A stretch of DNA of 41,334 bases from UBA8752 sp049610565 (GTDB taxonomy: Bacteria; Bacteroidota; Bacteroidia; Flavobacteriales_D; Sanyastnellaceae): the NCBI GenBank assembly GCA_049610565.1, contig JBMYZR010000014.1:1-41334 (forward strand). Direction: 5' to 3'. Of this stretch, positions 1 to 8,705 are shown one piece after another. The notes beneath the pieces were generated by a model that had not been told where the DNA came from, did not search any database, and worked only from the letters and a program-made list of their open reading frames with translations. The position numbers were made by a program, and so were the translations under genes. How positions within the stretch are numbered: the first letter of the stretch is position 1; each line of letters begins with the position of its first letter.

Positions 1-1310
1 TCGCCGACGGCGATGCACAGCTCGACGCATACGCCGCCGCAAACGGCGTCGTGGTCGACAACAGCCTCTCCATCGACTACACCTTCGCGTTCGACGCCGC
101 TGGACAGCAGGCCACCGACAAGCTCTACATCGAAGGCGGTCAGGGATCCGGTTCCGACTGGACCCAAGGCTGGTCCTTCGTCGATGAGCGCGGACTGTTC
201 GCCGACTCCTTCGAAGGCGGCACTCCGCTGTGCGAACTGGGTCAGGTGTACGTCTCCGAAGCCCACACCAGCGGTACGCCGGAGGACTACATTGAGATCC
301 ACAACACCGGAAACACCTGCTCGCTGGCTGGATTCACCCTGGACGACGAGCTGCCGTTCGCGGACTGGACCTTCGGCGAGACCGTGATCGAAGCCGGCGG
401 ATACTGGTTCGACTACGAGGACAACATGTCCTTCGGCAGCGGGCTGTCCTCCGGAGGCGACTTTGTCTACCTCGGTGACCCGGCAGGCAATGTCCTGGCT
501 GTGGAGCTCATAGCGAGCTACTCCGAGGATGAAGCTGCTTACGGACAGAGCTTCGATGGCCCAGGTGAAATCAATGGTGATGCCATCACCGGTTGCTACG
601 CCACCCCAACTCCGGGCGAAGCCAATGCCGAGTGTGCACCGACCGGTTGCGGCGACCCCTTGGCCGCCAACTACAATGCGGACGCCATCAACATCGACAA
701 CACGCTGTGCGAGTTCCAAGGCGGCTGCACGGATCCGCTCGCCGAGAACTACGACGAAACGGTTCTCCTCGATGACGGTTCCTGCCAATACACCATCCGC
801 ATCGTGGTGGACATGACCGAGCAAGGTTCAGACGGAGCCGAGATCGTCCTCGACGGCGCTGCCCCGGCTTCCATGAACTACGCCAACTTCAATGCCTACA
901 GCTTTGACTACACCGTGGGCGAAGGCAGCTTCACGGTGGCCTTCATCGCCAGTGACGGAACGACGGAGACCATCGCCCCGCGGACCATCGCCATCGCTGC
1001 ACCGCTGGCCTCCGACCTGTTTGTGTTCTGCTTCGATGCCGATGCCGCCTGCACGGGCTGCACCAACCCCGGATTCAACGAATACAACGCCTACGCCATG
1101 GGAGACGATGCCTCCTGCACGACAGCCCCTGTCCAAGGGTGCACGTATGTGGATGCTGAGAACTACGACGCCATGGCCAACGTCGACGATGGAAGCTGCA
1201 CCGGATTTGGCGGTGGCAACGACTGCCCGGCTGACCTCAACGAAGACGGTCAAATCGGCGCGGCTGACTTGCTCGTGTTCCTGGGCGTCTTCGGATCGCT
1301 GTGTGACTGA
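1..1310 (+). CDS. Secreted lamin-tail-domain protein with Cys/Asp repeats and dockerin-like C-terminus (5' partial)
   Basis: The reading frame is already open at the left edge (frame from base 3), so the N-terminus and any signal peptide lie outside the window. About 435 residues are visible. Bases 228-600 encode a lamin-tail-like beta-sandwich (VYVSEAH, YIEIHNTG, LAGFTLDD, PTPGEAN motifs), a domain common on bacterial surface proteins. Two pairs of the repeat GCxDPxAxNYD...DDGSC follow at about 646-790 and 1057-1200, with a short beta-rich stretch between them. The protein ends in a dockerin/EF-hand-like segment (DLNEDGQIGAADLL, then FGSLCD at the stop). No T9SS C-terminal domain is visible. 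The same repeats and ending recur in the giant gene and in the right-edge gene, so these are one protein family. It is probably extracellular; its precise role is unknown. Part of a CotH-type or other catalytic domain could lie upstream. Confidence 0.8.
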   Translation, partial: ADGDAQLDAYAAANGVVVDNSLSIDYTFAFDAAGQQATDKLYIEGGQGSGSDWTQGWSFVDERGLFADSFEGGTPLCELGQVYVSEAHTSGTPEDYIEIHNTGNTCSLAGFTLDDELPFADWTFGETVIEAGGYWFDYEDNMSFGSGLSSGGDFVYLGDPAGNVLAVELIASYSEDEAAYGQSFDGPGEINGDAITGCYATPTPGEANAECAPTGCGDPLAANYNADAINIDNTLCEFQGGCTDPLAENYDETVLLDDGSCQYTIRIVVDMTEQGSDGAEIVLDGAAPASMNYANFNAYSFDYTVGEGSFTVAFIASDGTTETIAPRTIAIAAPLASDLFVFCFDADAACTGCTNPGFNEYNAYAMGDDASCTTAPVQGCTYVDAENYDAMANVDDGSCTGFGGGNDCPADLNEDGQIGAADLLVFLGVFGSLCD

Positions 1311-1343
1311 GCACGCTGAAACCAATTGCCTCAGACCCAATGG

Positions 1344-1379
1344 AAGGCCGGACCCCTCGGGGTTCGGCCTTCTCATTTT
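1344..1379 (+). terminator. Rho-independent terminator
   Basis: A 13-base arm starting AAGGCCGGACC (1344) pairs with GGGGTTCGGCCTT (ending 1371) through a three-base loop with one G-T pair. A T-rich tail (TCTCATTTT) follows. It sits 34 bases after the stop of the lamin-tail gene and separates it from the TonB receptor gene. Confidence 0.85.
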
Positions 1380-1483
1380 CCACCCCCTGTTTCCCCCGCG
1401 TCACCAAGAGGACGCATTCTAATAACACTGACTTAACGCCACAGAGGGCCTTTCTCAGTCCTTTTGCACTCTGATTGAGTCAC

Positions 1484-4400
1484 ATGCGTACGCTTATTCT
1501 CCTTTTCCTTGGACTGATGCCCCTGATTGGCGCAGCACAGGGCACGGTCCGAGGCAAAATCACGGATGGCCAAACGGGCGAAACCCTCATTGGAGCCAAT
1601 GCGTTCGTCGAGGGCACCACCAAAGGGGCCATGGCCGACCTCGACGGCAACTACAACCTGACAGGGCTCGCACCGGGAACGTACCAGATCACAGGACGGT
1701 TCATCGGGTACACGCCCATCACGGAAACCGTCACCATCACCGGGGATGAGGTGGTCATCGTCCACTTCAACCTCTTTGTGGAAACCTTCGTCATCGAACA
1801 GGCCGCAGAGGTCGTCGCCAAGGTGGACCGGACCCGCGATGTCTACATGGAGAACATCAAGAAGAAGTCCGCCTCCAGCATCGACTACATCTCCAGCCAG
1901 CAGATCAAGCGAACGGGAGACTCCGACGCCGCGAGCGCCATGCAACGCGTCACCGGCGTGTCCACGGTGGGCAACTTCGTCTTCGTCCGGGGCTTGTCCG
2001 ACCGCTACCTCAAGACCACACTCAACGGAGCGGAGATCCCCTCCATTGACCCGCGGCGGAACACCATCGAGATGGACCTGTTCCCCACCAACCTCGTGGA
2101 CAACCTCGTCGTCGTCAAGACCCAGACGGCCAACCTGCCATCGGATTGGGCGGGCGCCTACATCTCCGTCGACACCAAGGACTTCCCGGAAACGTTTTCC
2201 TTCAACTACAGCTCCAGCCTCGGTTGGAACACCAACACCACCGGGCGCGATGTGATCTCCAGCGAACGGGGCAACACCGACTGGCTCGGATACGACGATG
2301 GTTTCCGTGCCATTCCGCCTGCAGTGGATGGACGGACGGTGGACGATTGGCCCACCCTCGTGAACGTGTCGTTTGGTGACCAGATCCAGTACCTGCTCGA
2401 CCAGGATGGTGTCCCCGCCGAAACCATCACGGACTGCCTGACCGGGTGCGGCCTCGGCAGCCTGGGGGACATCGCCAGCATCACCGACCGCAATTGCATG
2501 CTCGATTGCCTGGGCTACAGCGCCCAGTGGGGAGCCAACTTCTCCGACTCGCTGTACTTCAATGCGGGCATCCCCGCCTCGATTGCGGCCAACCAACCGC
2601 TGACCGACATCGGCCAGAGCTTCCAGAACACCTGGGAACACGTCACCCGCCGGGCGGCCATGGACATGAAGCACTCCTTGAGCTTCGGCAACCAGACCAC
2701 CCTGTTCGGCCGGCAACTCGGCTACATCTTCGGGGCCCAGTACGGCCGCAACACCCGGGCCTACCAGGATGGCGTCTACGCCCGTTGGGCTGCCGGGTCC
2801 ATCGAGGGCACCGACTCCCTCGACGTGCAGAACTACTACACGGACGAGCGGACCAACGAGAACCACCGCTGGAACGCCCTCTTGAACCTCAGCTACAAGC
2901 TGAACGAGTTCAACAAGATCTCCCTGATGGGCATGGCCATCACCAGCGGCACCAACAGCGCCCGCTTCCAGGAAGGCCTCAACCCGCGGGACGGTGACGA
3001 GGTGCAGCAACAGCGCACCCACCGCTATCAGTCCCGCAACCTCAACACCTTCCAGGCGCGGGGAGAGCATTTCCTTCCGGCCAATGAGGTGGAAATCCGC
3101 TGGACGGTCAGCCGCTCGGAAGGAAAGTTGAACACCCCCGACCTCCGGACCTTCTTCAACAACTACATCGACAATGAGGTGGTCCTGCAGGACCAAGCCA
3201 TCTTCTACGATGACAATGGCGTGGCCTACGATTCCACCTCCACAGCCGCCATCCTCGGAGAAATCCAAGGCCTGGTTTCCGACGGGGTGCTCGGCACGAA
3301 CTGGGCCAATGATGTGGACGGCACCCTCCAGACGCTGGCCGAGGAAGGCATCGAATTTCCTGTCGGCCAGTTGGAAGTGCCCACCGAGACGGACCGGTTC
3401 TACACCATCCAGCCGTCGCGTTATCCCGCCCCTTCCCGCTACTGGCGAAGCTTGGAGGAGAACAAGACCGACATCAAGGTCCACGCCACCAAGCCCATTT
3501 TCGAGAACTCCGCATGGGATGGCAAGCTGAGCGCAGGCGTCAGCTATGTCCGGACCACCCGGAACCAGAGCGAGGACAAGTTCACCCTCGCCGAGCAGGG
3601 CAACTCCCTCGACGCCGTGGATGGCGACCCCACCGGCTATTTCAATGATTCCAACCTGGTGGTCATTCCCGGACAGAACTACATCTACAGCACGCTCGCC
3701 ACAGACCTCAAGAACACCGACGAGGGACACCTCAACGTCTTCGGCGCCTACGCCATGGTCGACGCCAAAGTCAACGAGCGCTTGAGTGGAAACGTCGGAC
3801 TGCGGCTCGAAATGGCCGAGATGGAAATCCAGACGGGCGTCGACACCACGGACCTGACGCCGCTCCAATTGCAGAACACCCGCGGCTCACTCAGCGAGGA
3901 CGACTTGATGCCCTCCCTGAACATGACCTACCTGCTCGGGGCGATTGATCCGATCAAGACCACCAACCTCAGGTTCGCCTACAGCCGCACGCTGGCCCGT
4001 CCCGTCTTCCGCGAGAAGGCCCCGTTCCGGAGCTTTGACTTCGAGACCCTGCAGGTGCTCAAGGGCAACCCCCAACTCGACCAGACGCGCATCGACAACT
4101 TCGACCTGCGCCTGGAGCACTTCCCCAACCTCGGAGAGGTCGTTTCCGCCAGCCTCTTCTTCAAGCGCTTCACCGATCCCATCGAGCAGAACACCGTTCT
4201 GGAGGCGGTCAACACGGAGCTCACCTGGTCCAACCTACCCTACGCCAATGTCTGGGGATTCGAGCTCGAGGGACGCAAGACCCTCCGCAACGTCACCGAG
4301 ACACCGTTCCTGAAGGACTTGACGCTCTCGGGCAACATCAGCATCATCCGCTCCGCTTCCCGCATCTGGCGAAACGAATTGGAGACCATTCGGGCACAAA

Positions 4401-4759
4401 ACCCGCTGCAGGCCGAGACGCGCCCACTCTTCGGACAGGCGCCCTACATCCTCAATGGTCTGGTGACCTACGCCAACGACAGCGCCGGATTCAACGCCAC
4501 GCTCGCCTTCAACGTGCAGGGTCCGAAGGTGCTCCTGGTGACGCTGGGCTCCCTGCCCAATGTGATGCAACAGCCCACCCCCACGCTCGATTTCAGCATG
4601 GGGAAGATGCTCGGAGACAATCTGCGGGTGGGATTCAAGGCCCGCAACCTGTTGAACCCGCGTGACCGCAAGACCCACCTCTACAACGGCGTCCATTACG
4701 ATTGGAACAGCTTCACCCGAGGCCGCACGTACACCCTCAGTCTGTCCTACCGCATTTGA
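1484..4759 (+). CDS. TonB-dependent outer-membrane receptor with N-terminal carboxypeptidase-regulatory-like domain
   Basis: The product is 1091 residues. The ATG at 1484 is preferred over a TTG at 1475 because it directly opens a signal peptide (residues 1-19, ending GAAQ). Residues 20-97 form a carboxypeptidase-regulatory-like beta-sandwich (GKITDGQTGETLIGAN, DLDGNY, PGTYQI, FIGYTP), typical of Bacteroidota TonB receptors. The plug follows (AMQRVTGVSTVGNFVFVRGL, then TLNGAEIPS). The rest is a long 22-strand-type barrel ending in TLSLSYRI. The family imports bulky ligands across the outer membrane using TonB energy; the substrate cannot be read from the sequence. It is not a SusC type because no SusD gene follows. 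A lipoprotein gene starts 2 bases after the stop, so the two are probably co-transcribed and may form a receptor/lid pair. Odd feature: a predicted loop carries two CX3C pairs (C318/C322 and C338/C342). Confidence 0.93.
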   Translation: MRTLILLFLGLMPLIGAAQGTVRGKITDGQTGETLIGANAFVEGTTKGAMADLDGNYNLTGLAPGTYQITGRFIGYTPITETVTITGDEVVIVHFNLFVETFVIEQAAEVVAKVDRTRDVYMENIKKKSASSIDYISSQQIKRTGDSDAASAMQRVTGVSTVGNFVFVRGLSDRYLKTTLNGAEIPSIDPRRNTIEMDLFPTNLVDNLVVVKTQTANLPSDWAGAYISVDTKDFPETFSFNYSSSLGWNTNTTGRDVISSERGNTDWLGYDDGFRAIPPAVDGRTVDDWPTLVNVSFGDQIQYLLDQDGVPAETITDCLTGCGLGSLGDIASITDRNCMLDCLGYSAQWGANFSDSLYFNAGIPASIAANQPLTDIGQSFQNTWEHVTRRAAMDMKHSLSFGNQTTLFGRQLGYIFGAQYGRNTRAYQDGVYARWAAGSIEGTDSLDVQNYYTDERTNENHRWNALLNLSYKLNEFNKISLMGMAITSGTNSARFQEGLNPRDGDEVQQQRTHRYQSRNLNTFQARGEHFLPANEVEIRWTVSRSEGKLNTPDLRTFFNNYIDNEVVLQDQAIFYDDNGVAYDSTSTAAILGEIQGLVSDGVLGTNWANDVDGTLQTLAEEGIEFPVGQLEVPTETDRFYTIQPSRYPAPSRYWRSLEENKTDIKVHATKPIFENSAWDGKLSAGVSYVRTTRNQSEDKFTLAEQGNSLDAVDGDPTGYFNDSNLVVIPGQNYIYSTLATDLKNTDEGHLNVFGAYAMVDAKVNERLSGNVGLRLEMAEMEIQTGVDTTDLTPLQLQNTRGSLSEDDLMPSLNMTYLLGAIDPIKTTNLRFAYSRTLARPVFREKAPFRSFDFETLQVLKGNPQLDQTRIDNFDLRLEHFPNLGEVVSASLFFKRFTDPIEQNTVLEAVNTELTWSNLPYANVWGFELEGRKTLRNVTETPFLKDLTLSGNISIIRSASRIWRNELETIRAQNPLQAETRPLFGQAPYILNGLVTYANDSAGFNATLAFNVQGPKVLLVTLGSLPNVMQQPTPTLDFSMGKMLGDNLRVGFKARNLLNPRDRKTHLYNGVHYDWNSFTRGRTYTLSLSYRI

Positions 4760-4761
4760 CC

Positions 4762-5847
4762 ATGACCCCCCTCCGATTCACCACGGCCTTCTTCTTGTGC
4801 ACCCTTTGCCTGTGGGGATGCAAGAAATACGACCAGAATGGCAGCCTGCTCCACCTGCGCACCCCGGAAGGGCGCCTGATTGGCCACTGGCAAAGTGCGG
4901 AAGTCACCCAAGTGGGCACCGCCGACACCAACCTCACCGATTTCATGGCCTCGAGCAATTTGCTGTTGGACGCCACCTTCTCCGAAGACCAGTCGGTGGT
5001 CATTGTCAACGTCAACGAGGACATCACCTATGAAGGCATCTGGGCCTTCAACGAGGACAAATCCGTGCTTCATCTGGACCAACTGACCTTTGACGAAGTG
5101 TCCGGCCCCTTCTACCTCGATCAGGATTCCGTGGACCGTGCGGACCTCGTCCAGAAGGCCTACGATTTCCTGCAAGGGCAGGCAGCGTGCAACGACACCC
5201 TTTTCCTCGCAGCGGGGACGTACACGGTCATGACCGACGAGGTGATGGCCTGCGTCAGCAGCCTCACGGCCACCGGATCCAATTGGGTCCTGTCCTCAGG
5301 CACCCTGAACTACAACGGCGCCGTCCTTCAGGCGGGCGATGTCATCAACGACGCCATGGCCGAGTACATCGAAGGCTTCGTCGATGATGAACTCCTTGAC
5401 GAGGCATGCGCTGACGATTTGACCGTGGACTGCATCACCGAGATCATTCAACTGACCCTGGCCGATTATGGCGCCAACGTCGAGTTCCTCACCATCAGCG
5501 AGCCCGTGATCTCCGGTTGGGATGACCCGGGACTCCTCACCGCCTTGAATGAGAACTGCGGCCTCGACGTCGTCTGGTATCAGGAAATGCCCAACGGTCC
5601 GGACGATCCTGCGGTCCTCGGCCTCCTGACCGACAATGACGCACTCGACCTCGATTGCGATGGGACGGACGAAGTGCTCGGCTTTGATGTCACCGTGTCC
5701 TACACGACCGACGTGAAGGAGCTGGACCTGTACTGGGAAATCCTCGAACTCGAATTGGACGACCTCCAAGCGTACCAGTTCCGCGAGTTCAACGGAGAGT
5801 CGATCTTCGATTTCAACTTCCTCCTCCGCTTCGAGAAGCAGGACTGA
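4762..5847 (+). CDS. Outer-membrane lipoprotein partnered with the TonB receptor
   Basis: The product is 361 residues, starting at the ATG 2 bases after the receptor stop. The N-terminus is a lipoprotein signal (hydrophobic run, then LWGC with the lipidated Cys near residue 20) followed by KK rather than an Asp inner-membrane retention signal. Residues 35-100 resemble a lipocalin-like fold seen in Bacteroidota lipoproteins (IGHWQSAEV near the start, then alternating beta strands such as YEGIWAF). The rest is acidic and beta-rich without a recognised domain. Adjacency to the receptor implies a ligand-capture or receptor-associated role, which is an inference. The substrate is unknown. The gene converges on the acyltransferase gene with a 27-base gap and no clear terminator. 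Confidence 0.85.
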   Translation: MTPLRFTTAFFLCTLCLWGCKKYDQNGSLLHLRTPEGRLIGHWQSAEVTQVGTADTNLTDFMASSNLLLDATFSEDQSVVIVNVNEDITYEGIWAFNEDKSVLHLDQLTFDEVSGPFYLDQDSVDRADLVQKAYDFLQGQAACNDTLFLAAGTYTVMTDEVMACVSSLTATGSNWVLSSGTLNYNGAVLQAGDVINDAMAEYIEGFVDDELLDEACADDLTVDCITEIIQLTLADYGANVEFLTISEPVISGWDDPGLLTALNENCGLDVVWYQEMPNGPDDPAVLGLLTDNDALDLDCDGTDEVLGFDVTVSYTTDVKELDLYWEILELELDDLQAYQFREFNGESIFDFNFLLRFEKQD

Positions 5848-5874
5848 GTCTGCTCCCCCTTTTGCCGAAAACCT

Positions 5875-7650
5875 TCAGCCGAGTCCGAACTCGCGTTGGA
5901 GGTTTTCGACCGTTTGGGCCGGCAGGTCCTGAACGTCGAGGAGCATCAGACCGTCGAGGGCGTTGTTGAATTTGGGGTCCCGGTTGAAGCCGAGGATCCG
6001 CGCGTTCTGGTGCAGGTACTTCTTGAGCAGGACCGGCATGACCGCCTCGCTCGGCTCGATGTCGGCGAGGATGCGGTCGAGCCGCTTCACATCGCCCCCG
6101 GCCGCCTCGAGCAGGGCGTCGGTGTCCATCCGCTTTTCCTCAAAGGCAAACCGCTTCCGTGGCCGGATGAATTGGCCCCAATGCGCATCCCAGTAATGGC
6201 GCCGGACAAATTCCATGATGAGAGAGCGTGACACCAACTTGTAGTCACTGCTGATGGTCACCGGCCCGAGGATGTAGCGGGCCTGGGGCGATTGAATGAG
6301 CACCGACAGAATGCCCTTCCACAGCAGGAAGAGCGGCATGCGCTGGCGCTGGTACTCCGGGACGATGAAGGACCGCCCGAGTTCCACGGAGGCCTCGAGC
6401 ACGGGCGAGAACCCAGTCCGCATCCGGAACAGGGAGTGGGTGTAGAACCCCCGCGCCCCATACCGCTCCATGATGACCCAGCCTTCCCCGATGCGGTACG
6501 CGCCGGCCAACTTTCCCGCCTCGCGGTCCCACAGGATCAGGTGCTGGTAGTACAGGTCGTATTCGTCGAGGTCCAGCGACCGGTTGGTCCCCTCGCCCAC
6601 CGCCCGGAAGGTCTCCTCGCGGCAGCGGCCGATTTCCTCCAGCAAGCACGGGATGCGGTCCGCCGGGGCCAGGTAGATGTCGAACTCACCGTGGTCGAAG
6701 AGCTTCATCCCCTCGTCGAGGCCGGCGACCTCGGCGGTGAGGGCCTCTTGCGGTTGGCGTTCCTCGATGGGCATGGGCGACTTGGGCAGGCGGAGTCCGG
6801 CAAAATATTCGCGCCTCACCTCAAAGGCCGCTCCCAGCGCATAGGTTCGGGCCCGCAGGAAGCGGGCCAGCTGTTCATTGCCCTCGAGGCCCTCGACATC
6901 GCGCTGGCGGATGGGCCGCCCGATGCGCATGCGGAGAACATACCCCTTCTTGTTGCGCAATTCGGCCGCCACCCGCAGAGAGCGCAGGGAAGGATGGATC
7001 AGGCCGAGGAGCTGGAAGAGCGGGCTGTTGGCCCCGTCGATGCAGACCGGCACGACCGGGCAGCCCTGCTTGACGGCCCAACCGGCCACCGAGGCGCTCC
7101 AGCGGCCATCGGCCACCACGCGCTTCGACCGGCGGAAGCTCGACACCCGCCCCGCGGGAAAGACCCCGAAGCCACCGCCTGACCGGAGATGCTCCGTGGC
7201 CTGTTTCCAGCCGGAGACCTTGGGCCGGCTGCCGTGGGGGTCGCCCTCGGACACCACGATCAAAGCGTCGTCCAGCTGGGCGGTGGCCCCGAGCATGCCG
7301 TCCACACCGAGCTTGAAGTCGGGCCTGCGACGGCGGATGTGCCGAATCAGCGCCAGCGCGTCCAACACCCCGAACGGGTGATTGGACACCACCACGAACG
7401 GACCCGTTTCCGGAATCCGCTGGAGGTCGTCCTCCGCGATCTCGAGGGACATGCGCAAGGCGGCAAAGGCCGCGTCGATGAAGGCGTCCCCCGACAAAGG
7501 CGACAAGGCCTCGAACTCCGCGTTGACCTGGCGGACAGCGCCGAACCGGTGCAGCAGGCCGACCAGCGGATGCCGTTCGGGCAAGCCCGACCACCGCGCG
7601 AGGTCCGCCCGGCTGAGCAGGTCGTCGTGGTGTGCCCCTTCGTGCTGCAT
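5875..7650 (-). CDS. Bifunctional OlsF-like acyltransferase (PlsC-type plus OlsB/GNAT-type) for amino-acid lipid synthesis
   Basis: The product is 591 residues from the ATG at 7650. An in-frame ATG at 7671 would add seven residues, but a TAATTTG promoter-like box (7663-7657) lies between the two, so 7650 is chosen. The N-terminal half is a lysophospholipid-acyltransferase-type domain: SNHPFGVLDAL (an HX5D form of the usual HX4D motif), GVFPAGR and PVVPVCIDG. The C-terminal half is a GNAT-like, haemolysin/OlsB-type N-acyltransferase (EEIGRCREETFRAVGEG, LDEYDLYYQHLILWD, AGAYRIG). In known OlsF proteins the C-terminal half N-acylates ornithine and the N-terminal half adds the second, ester-linked chain. 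In Bacteroidota, glycine lipids are made by separate GlsB/GlsA proteins, so the amino acid used here is uncertain. It would act at the cytoplasmic face of the inner membrane. Confidence 0.88.
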   Translation of the reverse strand: MQHEGAHHDDLLSRADLARWSGLPERHPLVGLLHRFGAVRQVNAEFEALSPLSGDAFIDAAFAALRMSLEIAEDDLQRIPETGPFVVVSNHPFGVLDALALIRHIRRRRPDFKLGVDGMLGATAQLDDALIVVSEGDPHGSRPKVSGWKQATEHLRSGGGFGVFPAGRVSSFRRSKRVVADGRWSASVAGWAVKQGCPVVPVCIDGANSPLFQLLGLIHPSLRSLRVAAELRNKKGYVLRMRIGRPIRQRDVEGLEGNEQLARFLRARTYALGAAFEVRREYFAGLRLPKSPMPIEERQPQEALTAEVAGLDEGMKLFDHGEFDIYLAPADRIPCLLEEIGRCREETFRAVGEGTNRSLDLDEYDLYYQHLILWDREAGKLAGAYRIGEGWVIMERYGARGFYTHSLFRMRTGFSPVLEASVELGRSFIVPEYQRQRMPLFLLWKGILSVLIQSPQARYILGPVTISSDYKLVSRSLIMEFVRRHYWDAHWGQFIRPRKRFAFEEKRMDTDALLEAAGGDVKRLDRILADIEPSEAVMPVLLKKYLHQNARILGFNRDPKFNNALDGLMLLDVQDLPAQTVENLQREFGLG

Positions 7651-7656
7651 CCGGAG

Positions 7657-7663
7657 CAAATTA
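7657..7663 (-). promoter_or_regulatory. Promoter -7-like box TAATTTG for the OlsF-like gene
   Basis: TAATTTG on the minus strand ends 6 bases before the ATG at 7650. It resembles the Bacteroidota -7 consensus TAnnTTTG with one base fewer in the spacer. Four other gene starts in the window carry the same TA(A/T)TTTG form. The very short distance suggests a leaderless mRNA. Confidence 0.5.
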
Positions 7664-7699
7664 GCCCGCATCCGGGCGACAGCTCACTGCGGCGCGCGC

Positions 7700-7706
7700 T
7701 ATTTTG
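7700..7706 (+). promoter_or_regulatory. Promoter -7-like box TATTTTG for the phosphodiesterase gene
   Basis: TATTTTG ends 5 bases before the ATG at 7712, within the 61-base divergent region shared with the OlsF-like gene. It matches the TA(A/T)TTTG boxes at 7657, 12227, 15838 and 38754. No convincing -33 TTG is visible. Confidence 0.5.
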
Positions 7707-7711
7707 AGCCC

Positions 7712-8677
7712 ATGATCCGAACGTTGTCTTTCCTTGCCTTGCCCCTTGCCCTTCTGATGGCCGGTTGTGCCGGTTCCCCTGCACCCGCCGAGGGCGATCC
7801 GGCCACTGACGATGCGGCCGCCACTGCCCCTGACACTGAAACGACCATGGAACCCGATCCCGACCGACTGGAAATCCAAGGACACCGCGGAGCCCGCGGC
7901 CTGTTGCCCGAAAACACCGTGCCCGGCTTCGTGCTTGCCATCCGCGAAGGCGCCGACGTCCTCGAAATGGACCTCTGCATTGCCGGGGACGGCGCCATCA
8001 TCGTGAGCCATGAGCCGTGGATGAACCATGAGATCTGCCTGTCTCCGGACGGCCGTGAGATCACCAGCCGCACCGAACGCTCCCACAACCTGCACCAGAT
8101 GACCACCGCGGACATCGAGCAGTACGATTGTGGCTCCCGCATCCACCCCCGATTCCCGGACCAGCGCACCCTGCCCGTCCCCAAGCCGACCCTCGCCAAG
8201 GTGGTCGCGGTGACCGAAACCGTCCCGCTGCTCGACGGCGGCACCCTGCGCTACAACCTCGAGATCAAGCACCGGCCGGACCTGGAACCCGAATTCTGTC
8301 CGGACCCGGAGACCTTTGCCACCCTCGTGCTTGACGAGGTGAACCGGCTCGGCATCGCCGAACGGACCTGCATCCAAAGCTTCTCGGCCGATGTCATGGA
8401 GGCGGTGCACCGGCTCGCCCCGGACATGACCACCGCCTGGCTCACCGACGCCGAGGGCCCGGTTCAGTCCCAACTGGAGCGCCTCTCCTTCCAGCCTGAC
8501 ATCTATTCACCGGCCTGGCAGCGCATCGACTCCGCGGACGTCAGCGCCCTACAGGCCCTCGGCATCCGCGTGATTCCGTGGACCGTCAACAGCGAGGAAG
8601 ACCTGACCACCGTGATGACGATGGGCGTGGATGGCATCATCACCGACCATCCGGATCGGCTCTACGCGATGCGTTGA
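7712..8677 (+). CDS. Glycerophosphodiester phosphodiesterase family lipoprotein
   Basis: The product is 321 residues. The N-terminus is a lipoprotein signal (hydrophobic run, lipobox LMAGC) followed by a disordered Ala/Pro/Asp/Thr linker to about residue 52. The rest is a GDPD TIM barrel: QGHRGARGLLPENT (catalytic H58/R59), LEMDL (metal ligands), IIVSHEP (second catalytic His region), LRYNLEIKH, and a C-terminal VIPWTVN...GVDGIITDHP. The family hydrolyses glycerophosphodiesters to glycerol-3-phosphate and an alcohol. As a lipoprotein it would act in the periplasm or at the cell surface, scavenging phospholipid headgroup remnants. It is divergent to a lipid acyltransferase gene, so a shared lipid-turnover context is possible but unproven. 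The start is supported by the promoter-like box 5 bases upstream. Confidence 0.92.
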   Translation: MIRTLSFLALPLALLMAGCAGSPAPAEGDPATDDAAATAPDTETTMEPDPDRLEIQGHRGARGLLPENTVPGFVLAIREGADVLEMDLCIAGDGAIIVSHEPWMNHEICLSPDGREITSRTERSHNLHQMTTADIEQYDCGSRIHPRFPDQRTLPVPKPTLAKVVAVTETVPLLDGGTLRYNLEIKHRPDLEPEFCPDPETFATLVLDEVNRLGIAERTCIQSFSADVMEAVHRLAPDMTTAWLTDAEGPVQSQLERLSFQPDIYSPAWQRIDSADVSALQALGIRVIPWTVNSEEDLTTVMTMGVDGIITDHPDRLYAMR

Positions 8678-8688
8678 TGGGGCGGGCG

Positions 8689-8705
8689 CCTTCGCTCAGC
8701 GAAGG
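8689..8705. other. Inverted repeat between convergent genes, possible bidirectional terminator
   Basis: CCTTCGCT-C-AGCGAAGG is a near-perfect palindrome in the 18-base gap between the phosphodiesterase stop (8677) and the convergent surface-protein stop (8696), overlapping the last codons of the latter. It could fold as a hairpin in both transcripts. There is no T tract on either side, so termination is a guess. Confidence 0.35.

Noticed and set aside
1433..3868. 811-codon minus-strand open frame antisense to the TonB receptor gene
   Set aside because: Shadow of a GC-rich gene; its composition (Val/Gly/Asp/Glu repeats) is that of a reverse-complemented coding sequence.
2241..4759. The TonB receptor and lipoprotein considered as a SusC/SusD glycan-uptake pair
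   Set aside because: The lipoprotein lacks the TPR-rich SusD fold and motifs, is too short, and no glycoside hydrolase genes are nearby.
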